A DNA stretch of 64,000 nucleotides from CAVSJJ01 sp963728395 (GTDB lineage Bacteria; Actinomycetota; Actinomycetes; Actinomycetales; Dermatophilaceae): the NCBI GenBank assembly GCA_963728395.1, contig CAVSJJ010000002.1, positions 50,474 through 114,473 on the forward strand. The letters are read 5' to 3'. The position numbers were made by a program, and so were the translations under genes. Positions within the stretch are counted from its first letter, which is position 1. Every line of letters starts with the position of its first letter. Under the pieces are notes generated by a model. It ran no database searches. It saw only the letters and a list, made by a program, of their open reading frames with translations, and had not been told where the DNA came from. Shown piece by piece: positions 43,544-52,800 of the stretch.

Positions 43544-44815
43544 ATGGGAGCATCGCGCCGACGTCGAGGCGAGGGGGGCGTATGCCGCCGCGCCGCGGCA
43601 TACGCGGTCCTCACGGTCCTCGGGCTGGGCGCCGCCGGGTGCACCGGGGCGAGCAGCGGGGTCGGTGAGGTCCCGCCGCCGCCCACGGCCACCGGCACCG
43701 CGACCTCGCCGGCGACGCCGAGCCGGGCCGCGACGCCCCGGCTCGACGTGGAGGTCGTCGCGGACGGGCTCGAGCACGGATGGGACATCGGCTTCCTTCC
43801 CGACGGCCGTCTCCTCGTCACCGAGCGACCGGCCCGGATGGTGGTCGTGTCGGGGACGAGCCCGGGATCGCGGGTCACGCCGGTCCGGGCCGACCTGTCC
43901 GACGTCATGGTCCGGGGCGAGGGTGGCCTGCTCGGGATGGTCGTCCATCCCGACTTCGCGACGAGCCGCGAGTTCACGACGTGCCTGGACCATCAGGAGG
44001 GCGGCCGGCCCGTCGACATCCGGCTCGTGACCTGGCGGCTGAATGGCGACGCCCGCTCGGCGACCCGGGTGCGGACCCTGCTCGCCGGGCTCCCGGTCAA
44101 CCCGAGCGGGCGGCACTCCGGCTGCCGGCCGACGATCGGTCCCGACGGCGCGCTCCTCGTCGGCACCGGCGACACCGCCGCCCCCGCCGTTCCCCAGGAC
44201 CGGACCTCGCTCGGTGGCAAGGTGCTGCGCCTCGACCTGAGGACCGGAGAACCGTTGCCGGACAACCCCTTCATCGACGCCGAGAACCCGCGCGAGCGGT
44301 ATGTCTACACGTACGGCCATCGCAACGTCCAGGGTGTCGCCGTCCGGCCGGGCACCGACCAGGTCTTCACCGTCGAGCACGGGCCGAGCTTCAACGACGA
44401 GGTCAACCTGCTGCGCCCGGGAGCCAACTACGGCTGGGACCCCTCCCGCGGGGGGCGGACGGACTCCTACGACGAGAGCGTCCCGATGACCGACACCAAG
44501 CGCTTCCCGCGGGCCGTCCCGGCGGTGTGGCAGTCCGGTCGGACGACCCAGGCGACCTGCGCGGCGGCCTTCCTCGACGGCGAGCAGTGGGGCCCGCTCG
44601 ACGGCGCCCTCGTCGTCACCGCGCTCAAGGGGGCGAAGATGCTCCTCATGCGGCTGACCGACGCCGGGGCGCTGGAGTCGGTGTCGATCCCGACCGAGAC
44701 CAACGGTCCCTACGGCCGGCTGCGCGCCGCACGGCTCGGCCCGGACGGGGCGCTCTATGTCACGACGTCCAACGGCGACAACGACAAGCTCCTGCGGATC
44801 ACCCCGAGGTCGTGA
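43544..44815 (+). CDS. PQQ-dependent sugar dehydrogenase-like lipoprotein
   Basis: About 423 residues. A signal with lipobox LGLGAAGC suggests diacylglyceryl anchoring. The glucose/sorbosone dehydrogenase beta-propeller follows: VADGLEHGWDIGFLPDGRLLVTER, GEGGLLGMVVHPDF, YTYGHRNVQGVAVRPGT and EHGPSFNDEVNLLRPGANYGWD. ATG 43544 has GAGGATG upstream; GTG 43520, eight codons earlier, is an alternative. Cofactor use is family knowledge. Confidence 0.85.
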   Translation: MGASRRRRGEGGVCRRAAAYAVLTVLGLGAAGCTGASSGVGEVPPPPTATGTATSPATPSRAATPRLDVEVVADGLEHGWDIGFLPDGRLLVTERPARMVVVSGTSPGSRVTPVRADLSDVMVRGEGGLLGMVVHPDFATSREFTTCLDHQEGGRPVDIRLVTWRLNGDARSATRVRTLLAGLPVNPSGRHSGCRPTIGPDGALLVGTGDTAAPAVPQDRTSLGGKVLRLDLRTGEPLPDNPFIDAENPRERYVYTYGHRNVQGVAVRPGTDQVFTVEHGPSFNDEVNLLRPGANYGWDPSRGGRTDSYDESVPMTDTKRFPRAVPAVWQSGRTTQATCAAAFLDGEQWGPLDGALVVTALKGAKMLLMRLTDAGALESVSIPTETNGPYGRLRAARLGPDGALYVTTSNGDNDKLLRITPRS

Positions 44816-44819
44816 GGCG

Positions 44820-45503
44820 ATGAACGAGCGAGCGCTCGTCCTGCCGAGCCCGTTGCTCGGGCCCGCGGCATACCGGCCGCTGGCGCGCGCGCTGGGCGAG
44901 CACGGGTGGGTGTCCGCCGTCGCGGGGCTGCCGCCCGGGCCGTTCACGCCGGAGCAGGTGCGGGACGGGTTCGCCCGGGCGGCGACGGAGGCGCAGGCCA
45001 CGGTCGTCATCGCCCACAGCAACGCGGGGAACGTCGCGGCCGCCGTCGCCGAGGCGGCCGAGGTCGGCTCCGTTCTCTACGTCGACGCGGCGCTGCCCCC
45101 GCGGGACGGCCCCTGCCCGCTCGCCCCGCCCGCGCTGCTCGACGGCATCCGCCATCTCGCCGACGCGGACGGCCTCATGGCGCCGTGGACCCGGTGGTGG
45201 CCTCACGAGGACGTCCTCGCCCTCGTCCCGTCGCCGGCGTGGCTGGAGCGGATCGAGGCCGAGCAGCCGCGGGTCACGGTGTCCTATCTCTCCGCGATGG
45301 TGGCGGTGCCGACGGGATGGTGGCACCGGCCCAGCGGATACCTCGCCTTCGGCACGACGTATGCCGCGCAGCTCGACGCCGCGCGCGGCTACGGCTGGCC
45401 GGTCGAGACCCTCGAGGGTCACCATCTCGACCTCCTCACCGACCCCGAGGGCGTCGCCGTCGCGCTACGGCGTCTGCACGCCCGGGTCATCACCGGTCGC
45501 TGA
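44820..45503 (+). CDS. Alpha/beta-hydrolase-fold protein
   Basis: A 227-residue protein. The opening ALVLPSPLLGPAAYRPLARALGEHGW and the nucleophile elbow VVIAHSNAGNVAAAVAE (near residue 65) fit an alpha/beta hydrolase. A late His in EGHHLDLL would complete the triad. It follows the sugar dehydrogenase gene by 4 nt, so they form one transcript. The substrate is unknown. Confidence 0.65.
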   Translation: MNERALVLPSPLLGPAAYRPLARALGEHGWVSAVAGLPPGPFTPEQVRDGFARAATEAQATVVIAHSNAGNVAAAVAEAAEVGSVLYVDAALPPRDGPCPLAPPALLDGIRHLADADGLMAPWTRWWPHEDVLALVPSPAWLERIEAEQPRVTVSYLSAMVAVPTGWWHRPSGYLAFGTTYAAQLDAARGYGWPVETLEGHHLDLLTDPEGVAVALRRLHARVITGR

Positions 45504-45750
45504 CGAACCGGTCCGCTCCGTCGCGCCGGGCGGCATCGCGGCCCTTCATGGTGGTCTCGCCCTCGTCACCAGGAGCCGTCATGCGCAGGTCCGCCGACCC
45601 GCACTCGAGGTGCGCGGCGGTTACGGGGGCCTTACCGGCCAGCGGCAGGGGTTCTCGCCCGGACCGCCTCGGCGTACCGTGGACGGATCGTGGGCGGCGT
45701 CCGGACCCGCGGAGCGCGGGCGGCATACCGCCCCAGCCGAAGGAGGCGAC

Positions 45751-45981
45751 ATGCGCAGGTCGAGGATTCTCGTCCCGATCGCCGTCGCACTCGGCCTCGC
45801 GATGACCCTCGCGGCCGGAGCCGCCGAGGCCCGGCCCGCGTCACCGGCCCCGGCCGCCCCGGCCCAGGTCGGCACGGGCGCCGGTGCCCCCGCCCTCGAC
45901 GTCCCCGCCCCGGCCCCGACCAGCGGGCTGACCCAGCCGTACTGCTGGGACCCGACGACGCACCACACCGGCGTCCACTGA
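45751..45981 (+). CDS. Small secreted Ala/Pro-rich peptide
   Basis: A 76-residue open frame with an excellent ribosome binding site (AAGGAGGCGAC directly before the ATG). A signal peptide (about residues 1-27, ending AEARPA) is followed by an Ala/Pro-rich stretch and a distinctive tail PYCWDPTTHHTGVH with a single Cys and two adjacent His. I recognise no family. It stands alone between an alpha/beta hydrolase and a convergent unknown gene. Confidence 0.6.
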   Translation: MRRSRILVPIAVALGLAMTLAAGAAEARPASPAPAAPAQVGTGAGAPALDVPAPAPTSGLTQPYCWDPTTHHTGVH

Positions 45982-45999
45982 CCGAGGCCGCCGCGAGTC

Positions 46000-46620
46000 T
46001 CAGCCGATCAGGACCGTCGTCACGACGGTCGTGACCGACGGCGTGCGCGGGGTCGAGGAGAACCCGAAGCGGCAGGCGGGGTCGACCGGCATGAGCGAGC
46101 CGAGCGGCTGCGCGTCGAGGGAGCCCTCGAGCCAGGTCACCGCGTGCATGTCGCTCGCCCCGTAGAACTCGCGCCGCCCCGCCCGCGCGACCCCGCGGGT
46201 CCGGACGCCACGTAGGACGGTCCGGGCCACCGGGTCGATGACGCTCGCCCAGGTCGGGCTCGCCGCGAGCGGCCGCGGCACCGAGCGCAGCAGCCAACCG
46301 AGCGGTGGCCGCCGGCCGGTCGTCAGGCGGAGGGTGAGCGACGGCGACTCGACGACCCACGTCTCGGCGTCGACGACCACCGTGAACGGCTCGACCCGGG
46401 TCTCGTCGAAGGTGTAGGTCACGGCGATGAAGTCGCGGGTGGCCTCGCTCGGCGCGAGCAGGATCCGATGTCCGTCGGGCCGCTCGACCATCGCGTCGGC
46501 GAACTCCCCCAGCGGGGTCCGCAGCCACCGGCCGACGACGATCCGGGTGCCGCTCGTGCTGCCGACCCCGGCGATCTGGCCGCGGAAGCGGTGGACCCGG
46601 ACGTCGCTCATGGCTGCCAT
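46000..46620 (-). CDS. Uncharacterised protein
   Basis: A 206-residue soluble protein from ATG 46620 (GAGGTCGG upstream); ATG 46611 is nearly equal. It reads MSDVRVHRFRGQIAGVGSTSG, then LGEFADAMVERPDGHRILLAPSEATRDFIAVTYTFD, and ends VTTVVTTVLIG. It has no signal peptide or membrane helix and is beta-rich by appearance. I recognise no catalytic motif. It is divergent from the MFS gene. Confidence 0.65.
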   Translation of the reverse strand: MAAMSDVRVHRFRGQIAGVGSTSGTRIVVGRWLRTPLGEFADAMVERPDGHRILLAPSEATRDFIAVTYTFDETRVEPFTVVVDAETWVVESPSLTLRLTTGRRPPLGWLLRSVPRPLAASPTWASVIDPVARTVLRGVRTRGVARAGRREFYGASDMHAVTWLEGSLDAQPLGSLMPVDPACRFGFSSTPRTPSVTTVVTTVLIG

Positions 46621-46753
46621 TGTCGTCGGTCCGACCTCGCGGACCGCCGTCCCTCGCCAGGCCGGGCCATCGGGTGCTCGCGGGAGTGTCCGGGATGCCG
46701 GTCGTTCCGGCGAGCACCCGCGCGGGCCGCCCCCACGCACGCGCCCGGCGGGC

Positions 46754-46759
46754 TAGGGT
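46754..46759 (+). promoter_or_regulatory. Putative -10 box of a leaderless MFS transcript
   Basis: TAGGGT ends 8 nt before the ATG at 46768, placing transcription start at or one base before the start codon. Confidence 0.45.
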
Positions 46760-46767
46760 CGCTGGCC

Positions 46768-48129
46768 ATGGGGGGAACGCTCTCTCCCGCGGCGCGGCGG
46801 GGATACGGCCTCGGCTCGGTGGCGACCGGCTCGTTCGGGACGGTCCCGGGCCTGCTCCTCCTGCCCTACCTCACCGACCGGCTCGGCATCACCGCCGGGC
46901 TGGCCGGGGTCATCGTCTTCCTGCCCAAGGCGTGGGACGTCGTCCTCAACCCGATCGCCGGCGGCATCAGCGACCGGTCGACCAACCCGGCGGGACGGCG
47001 CCGCCCCTTCCTCCTGCGCGCCGGTCTCACCCTCGCGGTCGCCTTCGTCCTGCTCTTCTCGGGGCCGACCTCGCCGCGAGGGCTCGCCGCCACGTGGGTC
47101 GTCGTCGCCTTCCTCGCCTGCGCCACGGCATACGCCTTCTTCCAGGTCCCGTACGTCGCGATGCCGGCCGAGATGACCGACGACTACGACGAGCGGACCC
47201 GGCTGATGACCTGGCGGGTGGCGATCCTCGCCCTGGCCATCCTCGTCAGCGGCGGGGCGTCGCCGGTCATCCGCAACCAGCTCGGCACGACCTGGGGCTA
47301 TCGCGGGGTCGGCATCTTCGTCGGGGCCCTCATCATGCTCGGCACGCTCGGGGCCTGGTGGGGGACCCGGCAGGCGCCGCAGGCGGCATACGGGACGGCC
47401 GGGACGAGCCTGCGCCGCCAGCTGGCCGTCGTCGCCCGCGCCCGGGACTTCCGGATGCTGCTCGCCGCCTTCGTCGTCCAGGCGCTCGCGACCGGTGCGA
47501 TGCTCGCCGGAGTCGACTACGTCGCGCGGGAGCTCCTCGGCAGCTCGGGGATGTCGACCGTGCTGTTCGTCTGCTTCGTCGGTCCCGCCCTGCTCGTCAC
47601 CCCGCTGTGGCAGCGGTTCGGGGAGTCGCGCGACAAGCGGACCGGGTTCCTGGCCGCGTCGGTGCTGCTCGGGCTCGGCGCGATCGGGACCCTCGGCGCC
47701 CTCCACGTCGCCGACGCCCTCGTGCCGGTGTCGGTCGCCGTCATCGGCATCGGCTACGCCGGCTGCCAGATGTTCCCGCTCGCGATGCTCGCCGACGCCG
47801 CCGCGGTCGACGCGATGCGGACCGGCTCGAACCGGGTGGGTGTGTATACCGGTGTGTGGACCGCTGCCGAGACCCTCGGTCTCGCCCTCGGCCCCTTCGT
47901 GTATGCCGCGGTGCTCGCCCTCGGTGGCTACGTCTCGTCGACGACGGGCTCGGCGATCCAGCCCGACTCGGCCCGCACCGCGATCGGGCTCGGCTTCTCC
48001 GTCGTGCCGGCCGTCCTCGTCGCGGCCTCGCTGCTCTTCCTCGTCCGCTACCGGCTCGACGGGGCCGAGGTGGCCCGGGCCAGAGCACTGGGTGCGCAGG
48101 ATCGCGCGGAGCCCGACCTGCCCGGGTGA
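46768..48129 (+). CDS. MFS transporter of the GPH/sugar-cation symporter type
   Basis: A 453-residue membrane protein with 12 expected helices. The loop GGISDRSTNPAGRRRPFLLR near residue 68 is the MFS/GPH G-x-x-x-D-R-x-GRR motif, followed by FFQVPYVAMPAEMTDDYDERTRL near 130, a GPH signature. It probably imports a glycoside or related solute with a cation. Confidence 0.85.
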   Translation: MGGTLSPAARRGYGLGSVATGSFGTVPGLLLLPYLTDRLGITAGLAGVIVFLPKAWDVVLNPIAGGISDRSTNPAGRRRPFLLRAGLTLAVAFVLLFSGPTSPRGLAATWVVVAFLACATAYAFFQVPYVAMPAEMTDDYDERTRLMTWRVAILALAILVSGGASPVIRNQLGTTWGYRGVGIFVGALIMLGTLGAWWGTRQAPQAAYGTAGTSLRRQLAVVARARDFRMLLAAFVVQALATGAMLAGVDYVARELLGSSGMSTVLFVCFVGPALLVTPLWQRFGESRDKRTGFLAASVLLGLGAIGTLGALHVADALVPVSVAVIGIGYAGCQMFPLAMLADAAAVDAMRTGSNRVGVYTGVWTAAETLGLALGPFVYAAVLALGGYVSSTTGSAIQPDSARTAIGLGFSVVPAVLVAASLLFLVRYRLDGAEVARARALGAQDRAEPDLPG

Positions 48130-48199
48130 CGAGCGCTCGGGGCGGCTCCCAGCGGGCCCGCGTGAGCGTGGGTCGAGGGCGTCGGCACCGTGAGGCATC

Positions 48200-49231
48200 A
48201 TGGTGGCCGTGACCGACGCCGCCCGCGCCGACCAGGCCCCGTTCCAGGGTGCCGGCGGCCCGCCCGAGCTGTCGCTCGTCATCCCCTGCTACAACGAGGA
48301 GACGACCCTCCCCCCGCTGCGCGACGCCCTCGTCGAGGTGCTCGACACCATGTCCGTCACCTGGGAGGTCATCCTCGTCGACGACGGCAGCGGTGACGCC
48401 ACCCGCGCCGTGGCGGCGGCCTTCGCGCGCGAGGACCCGTGCTGGCGGGTCCTCGGGCTGTCCCGCAACTTCGGCAAGGAGGCCGCGATGCTCGCCGGAC
48501 TCCGGGCGGCGCGCGGCCAGTGGGTCCTCATCATGGACGCGGACCTGCAGCACCCGCCGAACCTCATCCCCGGCATGCTCGAGCTCGGACGTGAGGGCTG
48601 GGACCAGGTCATCGCGCGCCGCACCCGCAAGGACGAGCACCCGGTCCGCTCCGGCCTGAGCCGGCTGTACTACCGCGCCGTTAATCGGCTGACGGACCTG
48701 CGGCTCACCGACGGGGCGGGCGACTTCCGGCTCATCAGCCGGCGGTGCGTGACCGCCCTCGTCGAGCTGGGCGAGTCCAACCGCTTCTCCAAGGGGCTCT
48801 TCGCCTGGATCGGCTTCCCGACGACGGCGATCGAGTACGAGAACGTGCTCTCCTCCCGGGACGGGTCCCGGTGGAGCGCCAAGATGCTGTTCAACTACGC
48901 GCTGGACGGCGTCATGTCGTTCAACACCCGTCCGCTCCGGCTGGCGATCTGGACCGGCCTCGCCGTCGTGTTCCTCACCCTCATCTATCTGGGCTGGATG
49001 CTCATCGACTACCTCCGCACCGGCATCCAGACCCCGGGATACCTCACGAGCATCGGTCTCGTCGCGCTGCTCGGTGGGGTGCAGCTGGTCACCCTCGGCG
49101 TGATCGGCGAGTACGTCGGGCGCACGTTCCAGGAGACCAAGCGGCGCCCGGTCTTCCTCCTGTCCTACGACTCCACCGGGGAGCACGCGAGCGCGTCGCC
49201 GGGGCCCGCCCCGCGCGACATCGAGCGGTGA
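48200..49231 (+). CDS. Polyprenyl-phosphate glycosyltransferase (GtrB-like)
   Basis: A 343-residue family 2 glycosyltransferase. The GT-A fold has LSLVIPCYNEE near residue 24, VILVDDGSGD near 57 and IMDADLQHPP near 110. Two C-terminal helices (about 250-310) are followed by GVIGEYVGRTFQETKRRPVF, the GtrB/DPM1 signature. It transfers a sugar from a nucleotide donor to undecaprenyl phosphate. GTG 48208 is a possible alternative start. It is the first gene of a four-gene operon. Confidence 0.88.
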   Translation: MVAVTDAARADQAPFQGAGGPPELSLVIPCYNEETTLPPLRDALVEVLDTMSVTWEVILVDDGSGDATRAVAAAFAREDPCWRVLGLSRNFGKEAAMLAGLRAARGQWVLIMDADLQHPPNLIPGMLELGREGWDQVIARRTRKDEHPVRSGLSRLYYRAVNRLTDLRLTDGAGDFRLISRRCVTALVELGESNRFSKGLFAWIGFPTTAIEYENVLSSRDGSRWSAKMLFNYALDGVMSFNTRPLRLAIWTGLAVVFLTLIYLGWMLIDYLRTGIQTPGYLTSIGLVALLGGVQLVTLGVIGEYVGRTFQETKRRPVFLLSYDSTGEHASASPGPAPRDIER

Positions 49232-49233
49232 GC

Positions 49234-49665
49234 ATGGCAGCTCGTCATCACCTGCGACCCCTGCTGGTGTTCTCCTTCGTCGGCGTGCTCAACACGATCG
49301 TCTACTACCTGGTCTACCTCGCGCTGCTGCCGTTCCTGCCCTACCTCGTCGCCCACCTGGCGGGATGGTTCGTCTCGATGAGCTTCTCCTTCGTCATGAA
49401 CTGTCGGCTCACCTACCGGGTCCCCGTCACCTGGTGGCGCTACGCGCTCTATCCGCTCACCGCGCTGCCCAACCTGGTCTTCACGACCGTGGGGGTCGTT
49501 GCGTTCATCGAGCTGCTCAACGTCAGCGAGCGTCTCGCGCCGTTCATCGCCGGAGTGCTGGCCATCCCGTTCACCTACACCCTCGGCCGGTACCTCATGG
49601 TGGGCCGGGACGCGTTCGCGGACGTCCGGGCCGAGGCGGAGTCCCTCGACGGGGAGGTCCCGTGA
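49234..49665 (+). CDS. GtrA-family flippase-like membrane protein
   Basis: A 143-residue protein with four helices, LLVFSFVGVLNTIVYYLVYLALLP being the N-terminal GtrA landmark. GtrA proteins are thought to flip the lipid-linked sugar made by GtrB. It starts 2 nt after the gtrB stop and ends in a GTGA overlap with the DUF6056-like gene. Confidence 0.85.
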   Translation: MAARHHLRPLLVFSFVGVLNTIVYYLVYLALLPFLPYLVAHLAGWFVSMSFSFVMNCRLTYRVPVTWWRYALYPLTALPNLVFTTVGVVAFIELLNVSERLAPFIAGVLAIPFTYTLGRYLMVGRDAFADVRAEAESLDGEVP

Positions 49666-51275
49666 GCCGACTCATGGGCCGGACGCGTCCGGTCGAGGTC
49701 GGCATCTGGACCGTCCTGCTCGCGGGGTGGTTCGCGCTCGCGACCCGGTTCCCCCCCAGCGGCGACGACTGGACCTGGGGCGGCGCGATCGGCCTGGACC
49801 GGCTCCACCACGGCTTCGTCGACTACAACGGCCGCTACGCCGGCAACCTGTTCGTCCTGCTCCTCACCCGCAGCGCATTCCTCGACACCCTCGTCACGGC
49901 GCTCGTCCTCGTCACGATCACCGCGCTCGTCGTGCGGATCGCCGGTGCCCGTGGACCGCTCGCGTATGCCGGTGCGACCGCGGGACTGCTCGTCATGCCG
50001 GTCGACGTGCTGCGCCAGGGCGTCGTGTGGACCTCGGGGATGACGAACTACAGCATGGGCGGGCTGGCCCTGCTCGTCTTCCTCGCCTCCGCCCGGCGCA
50101 CCCTGCTCGAGCCGGACCGGCCCTGGTCCTGGTGGCGGACGGCATTCGTCGTCCTCGGCGGTGCGATCGGGCAGCTGTTCATCGAGCACGTCACCCTCTA
50201 TGTCCTCGGCGCCTCGGTGCTCGTCGCGCTGGTCGGCCGGGTGTGGCGCGGGCGATGGCTGGCCCCCGCCCTGGCCTGGGTCGCCGGTGCCCTGCTCGGC
50301 GCCGTCGTCATGTTCAGCAATGGCGCCTACCGGCGCGCGGCCAGCGGCACGAGCGAGTACCAGCAGATCGGTGCCCAGGGCACGGACGCCGTCTCCGCGC
50401 CGACCATCTTCCACGACGTCATCGCCCCGAGCGGCCTCGTCGGCAACGTGTGGCTCAACCGGGCCGTGCTGCTCACCCTCGGCCTCCTCGCCATCGTCAC
50501 CATGATCCGTCCCGCTGCCCGGGCGGCCCGGTCCGGCGCCCGGGTGGCGCGGTCCGGTACCCGGGTGGCCCGGTCCGGCGCCCGGGGTGGCGGTCCGCCG
50601 CCTCGGCTCGCGGTCCGGCGGGTCCTCGCCCTCCTCGTCCTGCTGGCGTCGGTCGGCATCGGCGCGGCCCTGTCCGGGGCGACCGATGCCGTCCAGGCCC
50701 TGGCCCTGATCGAGGCGACGCCGCAGGACCTGCCGCCGCAGACGGCCTGGGTCGCCGGGCTGGTCCTCGTCATACCGCTGCTCGGGGCCCTGCTGACCCG
50801 CGGCGCCGACCGCTGGGTCCTCCTCCTCGTCTCCCCGTCGGTCCTCATCCTCATCGGCCCGCTCCTGTTCGTGCGTCCCGTCGGGCCCCGGAACTTCCTG
50901 CCGACCTACCTGCTCTTCCTCATCGGCGGCATCGTCGTGCTCCGGGTGCTGGGGGAGCGCATCGGGCGGGTCGGGTCCGCGGTCGCCTGCGGGGGCCTGG
51001 CCGTCGTCGCGCTCGTGCACGGGGTGCAGCTCTATTCGCTGTACGACGACGTCGTGCGGGCCGAGGACGCCCGCCTCGCCACGATCAGGGCGGCCGTCGC
51101 CGCCGGGAAGACCTCGGTGACCGTCCCGGAGCTGCCCCACCGCGGGTGGGTGCACTTCCCGGACCCCCACGGGGTCAAGGGAAACTGGGTGGACAAGTAC
51201 GCCGACTACTACGGTCTGCCGAAGGGGCTCAGGATCCACCTCACCGCCCCAGTCGACCAAGGAGTGAGCCGATGA
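49662..51275 (+). CDS. DUF6056-like polytopic membrane protein, probable GT-C glycosyltransferase
   Basis: A 537-residue protein with about 10-11 helices. The first loop PPSGDDWTWGGAIGLDRLHHGFVDYNGRYAGN (residues 27-60) has the paired acidic residues expected in GT-C enzymes. By position it takes the role of the serotype-specific GtrC, moving the sugar from lipid to the acceptor. A short repeat ARSGARVARSGTRVARSG lies in a loop near 288-305. The C-terminus is soluble. It ends in an ATGA overlap with the decarboxylase gene. Confidence 0.7.
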   Translation: MSRLMGRTRPVEVGIWTVLLAGWFALATRFPPSGDDWTWGGAIGLDRLHHGFVDYNGRYAGNLFVLLLTRSAFLDTLVTALVLVTITALVVRIAGARGPLAYAGATAGLLVMPVDVLRQGVVWTSGMTNYSMGGLALLVFLASARRTLLEPDRPWSWWRTAFVVLGGAIGQLFIEHVTLYVLGASVLVALVGRVWRGRWLAPALAWVAGALLGAVVMFSNGAYRRAASGTSEYQQIGAQGTDAVSAPTIFHDVIAPSGLVGNVWLNRAVLLTLGLLAIVTMIRPAARAARSGARVARSGTRVARSGARGGGPPPRLAVRRVLALLVLLASVGIGAALSGATDAVQALALIEATPQDLPPQTAWVAGLVLVIPLLGALLTRGADRWVLLLVSPSVLILIGPLLFVRPVGPRNFLPTYLLFLIGGIVVLRVLGERIGRVGSAVACGGLAVVALVHGVQLYSLYDDVVRAEDARLATIRAAVAAGKTSVTVPELPHRGWVHFPDPHGVKGNWVDKYADYYGLPKGLRIHLTAPVDQGVSR

Positions 51276-52690
51276 ACACCTCCGACGTCCTCGCCCGGCT
51301 CGCGGCGCTCCGCTCGCGGGACCTGCCGACCCATGGTGGCCGGACCCTGTCCTATGTCTACGACTCCGGGCTGCCCGACGCCGACGCCGTCGGGCTCGAG
51401 GCGCTCGCCATGTTCGCGTCCGCCAACGGCCTGGACCCGACGGCCTTCCCCTCGCTGCTGGCGATGGAGAGCGACCTCGCGGGCTGGGCGGGCCGGCTGA
51501 CCGATGCGCCCGAGGGGTTCGTCGGGTCGGTGACGTCGGGCGGGACCGAGTCGCTGCTCCTGGCCGTGCTCGCGGCGCGCGAGGGCGCTCCCGGTGTCGA
51601 GCGGCCGTCGATGGTGCTCCCGACGACGGCGCACGCGGCATTCCACAAGGCGGCGCACTACTTCGGGGTGCGGCCGGTGCTCGTCGACGTCGACCCGGTG
51701 ACCTTCCGCGCCGACCCCGCCGCCATGGCCGAGGCCGTCGACGACACGACCGTTCTCGTCGCCGCGTCCGCGCCGTCCTATGCACACGGCGTCATCGATC
51801 CGGTGCCCGAGATCGCCGCGCTCGCCGCCGGGCGCGGGATCCGCTGTCACGTCGACGCGTGCATCGGCGGCTGGGTGCTGCCCTATCTCGACGACGTCGC
51901 GCCGTGGACCTTCGCCGTCGAGGGCGTGACGAGTGTCAGCGTCGACCTGCACAAGTACGCCTACACGCCCAAGGGGGTCTCCCTCCTCCTGCACCGGACA
52001 CCGGCGCTGCGCCGGGGGCACTTCTTCGCCTCGGCGGACTGGCCGGGCTACACGATGCTCAACTCGACGATGCAGTCGACGAAGTCGGGCGGCCCGCTCG
52101 CCGCGGCCTGGGCGGTCGTCCACCACATCGGCGACGAGGGCTACCGCCGGCTCGTGGCCCAGGCGCGGGAGGCGACCCTCGCGCTCGCGGACGCGGCGGC
52201 CGGCATACCGGGGCTGTCCCTCGTCACCCCGCCGGACTCGACCCTGCTCACCCTGGCGACCGACGACACGTGCGACGTCTACACGGTCGCCGACGAGATG
52301 CTGCTGCGTGGCTGGTTCGTCCAGCCCCAGATGGGCTACCGGGGGATGCCGCCGACCCTGCACCTCACGCTGAGCGCGGCGACGGCGCCGAGCGTGCCGG
52401 ACTTCGTCGAGGACCTGCGGGCGGCGGTGTCCGCGGCGCAGGAGGGCGGCCCGGTGCGCGTTCCCCCCGAGCTGGCCGCGGCGGCCGGCTCGCTCGACCC
52501 CGCGACGCTCGACGACGCGGCGTTCGACGGGCTGCTCGCGATGGCCGGGCTCGCCGGCGCGGACGGCTCGCTCGCCCTGCCGCAGCGGATGGCGCCGGTC
52601 AACGCCCTGCTCGACGTGGCGCCACCGCCGCTGCGTGAGGCCCTGCTGCTGGCCTTCCTCGACCGGCTCAGCCGGCCCTCGACGCCCTGA
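51272..52690 (+). CDS. PLP-dependent decarboxylase/sphingosine-1-phosphate lyase-like protein
   Basis: A 472-residue group II decarboxylase-fold enzyme. Blocks GSVTSGGTESLLLAVLAARE near residue 88, HVDACIGGWVLPY near 194, and VSVDLHKYAYTPKG with PLP Lys228 resemble eukaryotic S1P lyase and its bacterial relatives. The TMQSTKSGGPLAAAW stretch near 270 also fits. It likely cleaves a phosphorylated amino alcohol or decarboxylates an amino acid. Its start overlaps the DUF6056-like stop, so it belongs to the gtr operon. Confidence 0.85.
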   Translation: MNTSDVLARLAALRSRDLPTHGGRTLSYVYDSGLPDADAVGLEALAMFASANGLDPTAFPSLLAMESDLAGWAGRLTDAPEGFVGSVTSGGTESLLLAVLAAREGAPGVERPSMVLPTTAHAAFHKAAHYFGVRPVLVDVDPVTFRADPAAMAEAVDDTTVLVAASAPSYAHGVIDPVPEIAALAAGRGIRCHVDACIGGWVLPYLDDVAPWTFAVEGVTSVSVDLHKYAYTPKGVSLLLHRTPALRRGHFFASADWPGYTMLNSTMQSTKSGGPLAAAWAVVHHIGDEGYRRLVAQAREATLALADAAAGIPGLSLVTPPDSTLLTLATDDTCDVYTVADEMLLRGWFVQPQMGYRGMPPTLHLTLSAATAPSVPDFVEDLRAAVSAAQEGGPVRVPPELAAAAGSLDPATLDDAAFDGLLAMAGLAGADGSLALPQRMAPVNALLDVAPPPLREALLLAFLDRLSRPSTP

Positions 52691-52800
52691 CGGGGGTGCG
52701 CGCCTTCGGGCGTCGCTCACCCTCGTCCGCGAGCACGTCCCTCGCGGCCACCCCAACCTCCCCCTCATCCACCCCCGCGCCCCCCGTGCACCCCCGCGCA

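Noticed and set aside
45580..45803. Small gene starting at the ATG of a second ATGCGCAGGTC copy
   Set aside because: The frame overlaps the well-supported secreted peptide in another phase and encodes an Arg/Pro-rich shadow-like sequence.
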